Part shown: in pieces, positions 43,871 through 45,064 of the stretch
Layout of the letters: each line of letters opens with the position of its first letter
How positions within the stretch are numbered: the first letter of the stretch is position 1
Origin: Acidimicrobiaceae bacterium
GTDB lineage: Bacteria > Actinomycetota > Acidimicrobiia > Acidimicrobiales > Bog-793
Direction of reading: 5' to 3'
NCBI GenBank assembly: GCA_003139355.1
Contig: PLIM01000063.1
Coordinates: forward strand, 1-45,064
DNA length: 45,064 nt
Translations under genes and position numbers: made by a program
Notes under the pieces: model-generated
Told to the model about the DNA's origin: nothing
The model's database searches: none
The model's input: only the letters and a program-made list of their open reading frames with translations

Positions 43871-44371
43871 TCAGTGGGAGCCGCCAAGTTGGAGCCGGTA
43901 GAGGTTGTCCAAATATCCGTCCACTAGCGCCTGCTTCCAGAAGCTGAATCCAAGCTTGTGAGCGACGGACTGGGAGGCGTGATTCTCGGGGTCGATCATC
44001 GCGAGGAGTTCCCCTCGGTAGGTCTTGGACGCCTCGGCGAGCATCGCTCGCCCAGCCTCTGTGGAATAGCCTCGCCCCCGAGCTTCCGGCGTGAGTCGGT
44101 ATCCGTACTCCAGACGAGACCGGCCCTCGAACTCGAACCGGTCGACACCTGAGTAGCCGAGGATCTGGCCTGTGGACCGGTCGATTACTGGCTGCTTGGC
44201 GAAAGGGAACTCCTCCGCCCGGATCAGCATTTGATCGAACCGGCGGTTGGCAGCCTCGCGATCTAGAACGCCCGCCGAGAAGACCATGAACTCCCTGTCA
44301 CAGAAGAGTTGCACGAACCGTTCACGATCACGCTCGACGGGGAGGCGGAGTTCGAGTCGCTGTGTCAGCAC
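43871..44371 (-). CDS. GNAT family N-acetyltransferase
   Basis: About 166 residues, of the RimJ/RimL group. LTQRLELRLPVERDRERFVQ is the start of the fold, GQILGYSGVDRFE and LEYGYRLTPEARGRGYSTEA hold the acetyl-CoA loop (RGRGYS), and NHASQSVAHKLGF is the usual end motif. The GTG at 44371 fits the start of the domain; the frame is open to 44665, but the added 98 residues are low-complexity and lie over possible genes on the other strand. Acceptor unknown. It lies alone in the accessory edge. Confidence 0.8.
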   Translation of the reverse strand: MLTQRLELRLPVERDRERFVQLFCDREFMVFSAGVLDREAANRRFDQMLIRAEEFPFAKQPVIDRSTGQILGYSGVDRFEFEGRSRLEYGYRLTPEARGRGYSTEAGRAMLAEASKTYRGELLAMIDPENHASQSVAHKLGFSFWKQALVDGYLDNLYRLQLGGSH

Positions 44372-44489
44372 AACGAGCACCACGATCGCGAAAGCAATGG
44401 CACAGCTCACATCCTGGCAGAGACGACTCTGCAAGCCACACTTCTCAGGAGGCAGAACCAACCCGCCCCCGAGTCGTCCCCGTAGATCC

Positions 44490-44669
44490 TTGCGGGCCAA
44501 CTCATCGAGAGCCGAGCTCGACACCATCACCGAGACAGATTGCCCTATATCGGCGCTCCCTGGCGTACTCGCTGGCCTGGCAGATACCGATGCTGAGACG
44601 CTGTACGCGCAGCTCGCCGCCGACAGCATCGTCCCGCCAACCGTCGTCGACGATCTGGCCGACATTTAG
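44490..44669 (+). CDS. Possible small antitoxin-like ORF
   Basis: 59 residues from TTG 44490. The acidic, helical end (LAGLADTDAETLYAQLAADS, then VPPTVVDDLADI) has coding-like third positions. It ends 25 bases before a PIN-like start on the same strand, as an antitoxin would. There is no ribosome-binding site and no family match that I can name, so this is a guess by position. Confidence 0.2.
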   Translation: MRANSSRAELDTITETDCPISALPGVLAGLADTDAETLYAQLAADSIVPPTVVDDLADI

Positions 44670-44694
44670 GCCCGGCACCGGGGACCACCACACC

Positions 44695-44750
44695 GTGTGG
44701 CTCTTCGATACCTGCTCGATCATCAACCTGTCGTACTGCCAGCCGGTCGC
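44695..44750 (+). pseudogene. Possible PIN-domain toxin stub
   Basis: From GTG 44695 the plus strand reads VWLFDTCSIINLSYCQPV. A strand ending in an aspartate, followed by T-x-x-I-I-N-L, is the usual opening of PIN ribonucleases. After about 18 residues the resemblance ends, where the transposase sequence on the other strand begins. It appears cut by the insertion element. Confidence 0.3.
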
Positions 44751-45064
44751 CTGCAGTCGTCGCCCACCAGTCGCCAAAGCCGAGCTTGGAGCACGGGGCA
44801 ACGACCCGGTTGAGGACCATCAGAGCGATGTAGGTCCCCACGGATGCCGAAGCGTCCGCGCGTCGAGGCCCGACCACCTCATCGACGATCTCGGCGACAC
44901 GATGGCGTTTGATCACCGACCAGGTAGCTGCGAGGTCACCGAAAGCGAGGTGCCTGGTCCGCTCGGGGACCGCTGTCTAACCTGCCACTGCAGCCTCGAT
45001 GTCCTCGGCTTTTCCCAAGTAGCGCTCCCAGGCCATCTTCGCCTTGCCGTCCACCCTGGCCATC
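44740..45064 (-). mobile_element. Broken IS1634-like transposase fragment
   Basis: The minus strand reads in one frame from ATG 45063: ARVDGKAKMAWERYLGKAED, an in-frame TAG at 44977-44979, then TAVPERTRHLAFGDLAATWS and on through SVGTYIALMVLNRVVAPCSK to WWATTAGDRL near 44745. This is the N-terminal part of an IS1634-type transposase as found in actinobacteria. The catalytic D-D-E region is absent since the match ends there. The nonsense codon and the lost 3' part make it inactive. The frame runs off the window edge. Confidence 0.6.

Noticed and set aside
44250-44485. Plus frame with protein-like end (HILAETTLQATLLRRQNQPA) stopping at 44485
   Set aside because: Its first half lies over the conserved N-terminus of the GNAT on the other strand and no start fits; at most a short fragment after 44371.

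Overview
The window is chromosomal DNA from a high-GC actinomycete-type bacterium (phylum Actinomycetota). The evidence is a mycothiol ligase (mshC), an F420:NADP oxidoreductase, a mycothiol-dependent-type enzyme, the thrS-HIT-pgsA-acyltransferase neighbourhood known from phosphatidylinositol-mannoside synthesis in mycobacteria, many GTG/TTG starts, and at least two genes that look leaderless. A deep-branching class such as Acidimicrobiia would fit, but that is inference. No tRNA, rRNA or CRISPR array was found.

Layout. 0.1-3.4 kb is a loose region: an EAL-GAF protein, an unrecognised gene with an apparent one-base frameshift, a CBS-pair protein carrying a 27-bp in-frame tandem duplication, and a remnant of a beta-propeller gene. 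3.4-5.7 kb is a phosphate module: phoU and a phosphate:H+ symporter, divergent, with an 11-nt-period PHO-box-like direct repeat between them. 5.9-8.7 kb has a Gfo/Idh/MocA oxidoreductase and a nitronate-monooxygenase-like flavoprotein. 8.75-13.8 kb is a MarR regulator, with a palindrome over its own start, followed by a heterodimeric ABC exporter and a small membrane protein. 13.8-23.9 kb is a surface-glycan locus: three family-2 glycosyltransferase genes (one a GT2-GT4 fusion), two very large membrane proteins, a coiled-coil protein and an FkbM methyltransferase with its own coiled-coil tail. 24-27.2 kb has a phosphofructokinase with pyrophosphate-type active-site residues and TypA/BipA. 27.3-30.2 kb has a PAS-PAS-PAS-GGDEF protein and a site-2 protease. 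30.3-33.4 kb is a likely operon of an MFS exporter, F420 reductase and mshC. 33.5-41.5 kb holds thrS, a HIT protein, a PH-like protein, a mycothiol-dependent-type enzyme, an EF-G-like GTPase on the opposite strand, pgsA and a PatA-like acyltransferase. 41.5-45.1 kb is an accessory, decaying edge: an integrase remnant coupled to a frameshifted gene, YbjQ, a small membrane protein, a broken small ORF, a GNAT, a possible PIN-toxin stub and an IS transposase with an in-frame stop.

How the parts fit. The phosphate module is probably switched on by low phosphate. The MarR-ABC-ABC set is a self-regulated efflux system. The glycan locus probably builds and exports a cell-surface polysaccharide. The thrS-to-acyltransferase block links tRNA charging with inositol-phospholipid and PIM-type lipid synthesis. 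The MshC and maleylpyruvate-isomerase-type genes agree with mycothiol being the thiol cofactor.

Two genes become full length if one base is added (about 2047 and about 41741). Either the accessory edges are decaying, or the sequence has small indel errors. I saw no clearly new defence or CRISPR-like system. The best candidates for undescribed biology are the three-gene GT2-GT4 / coiled-coil / FkbM-coiled-coil operon and the PgsA with a lysine in its signature and a long arginine-rich tail.
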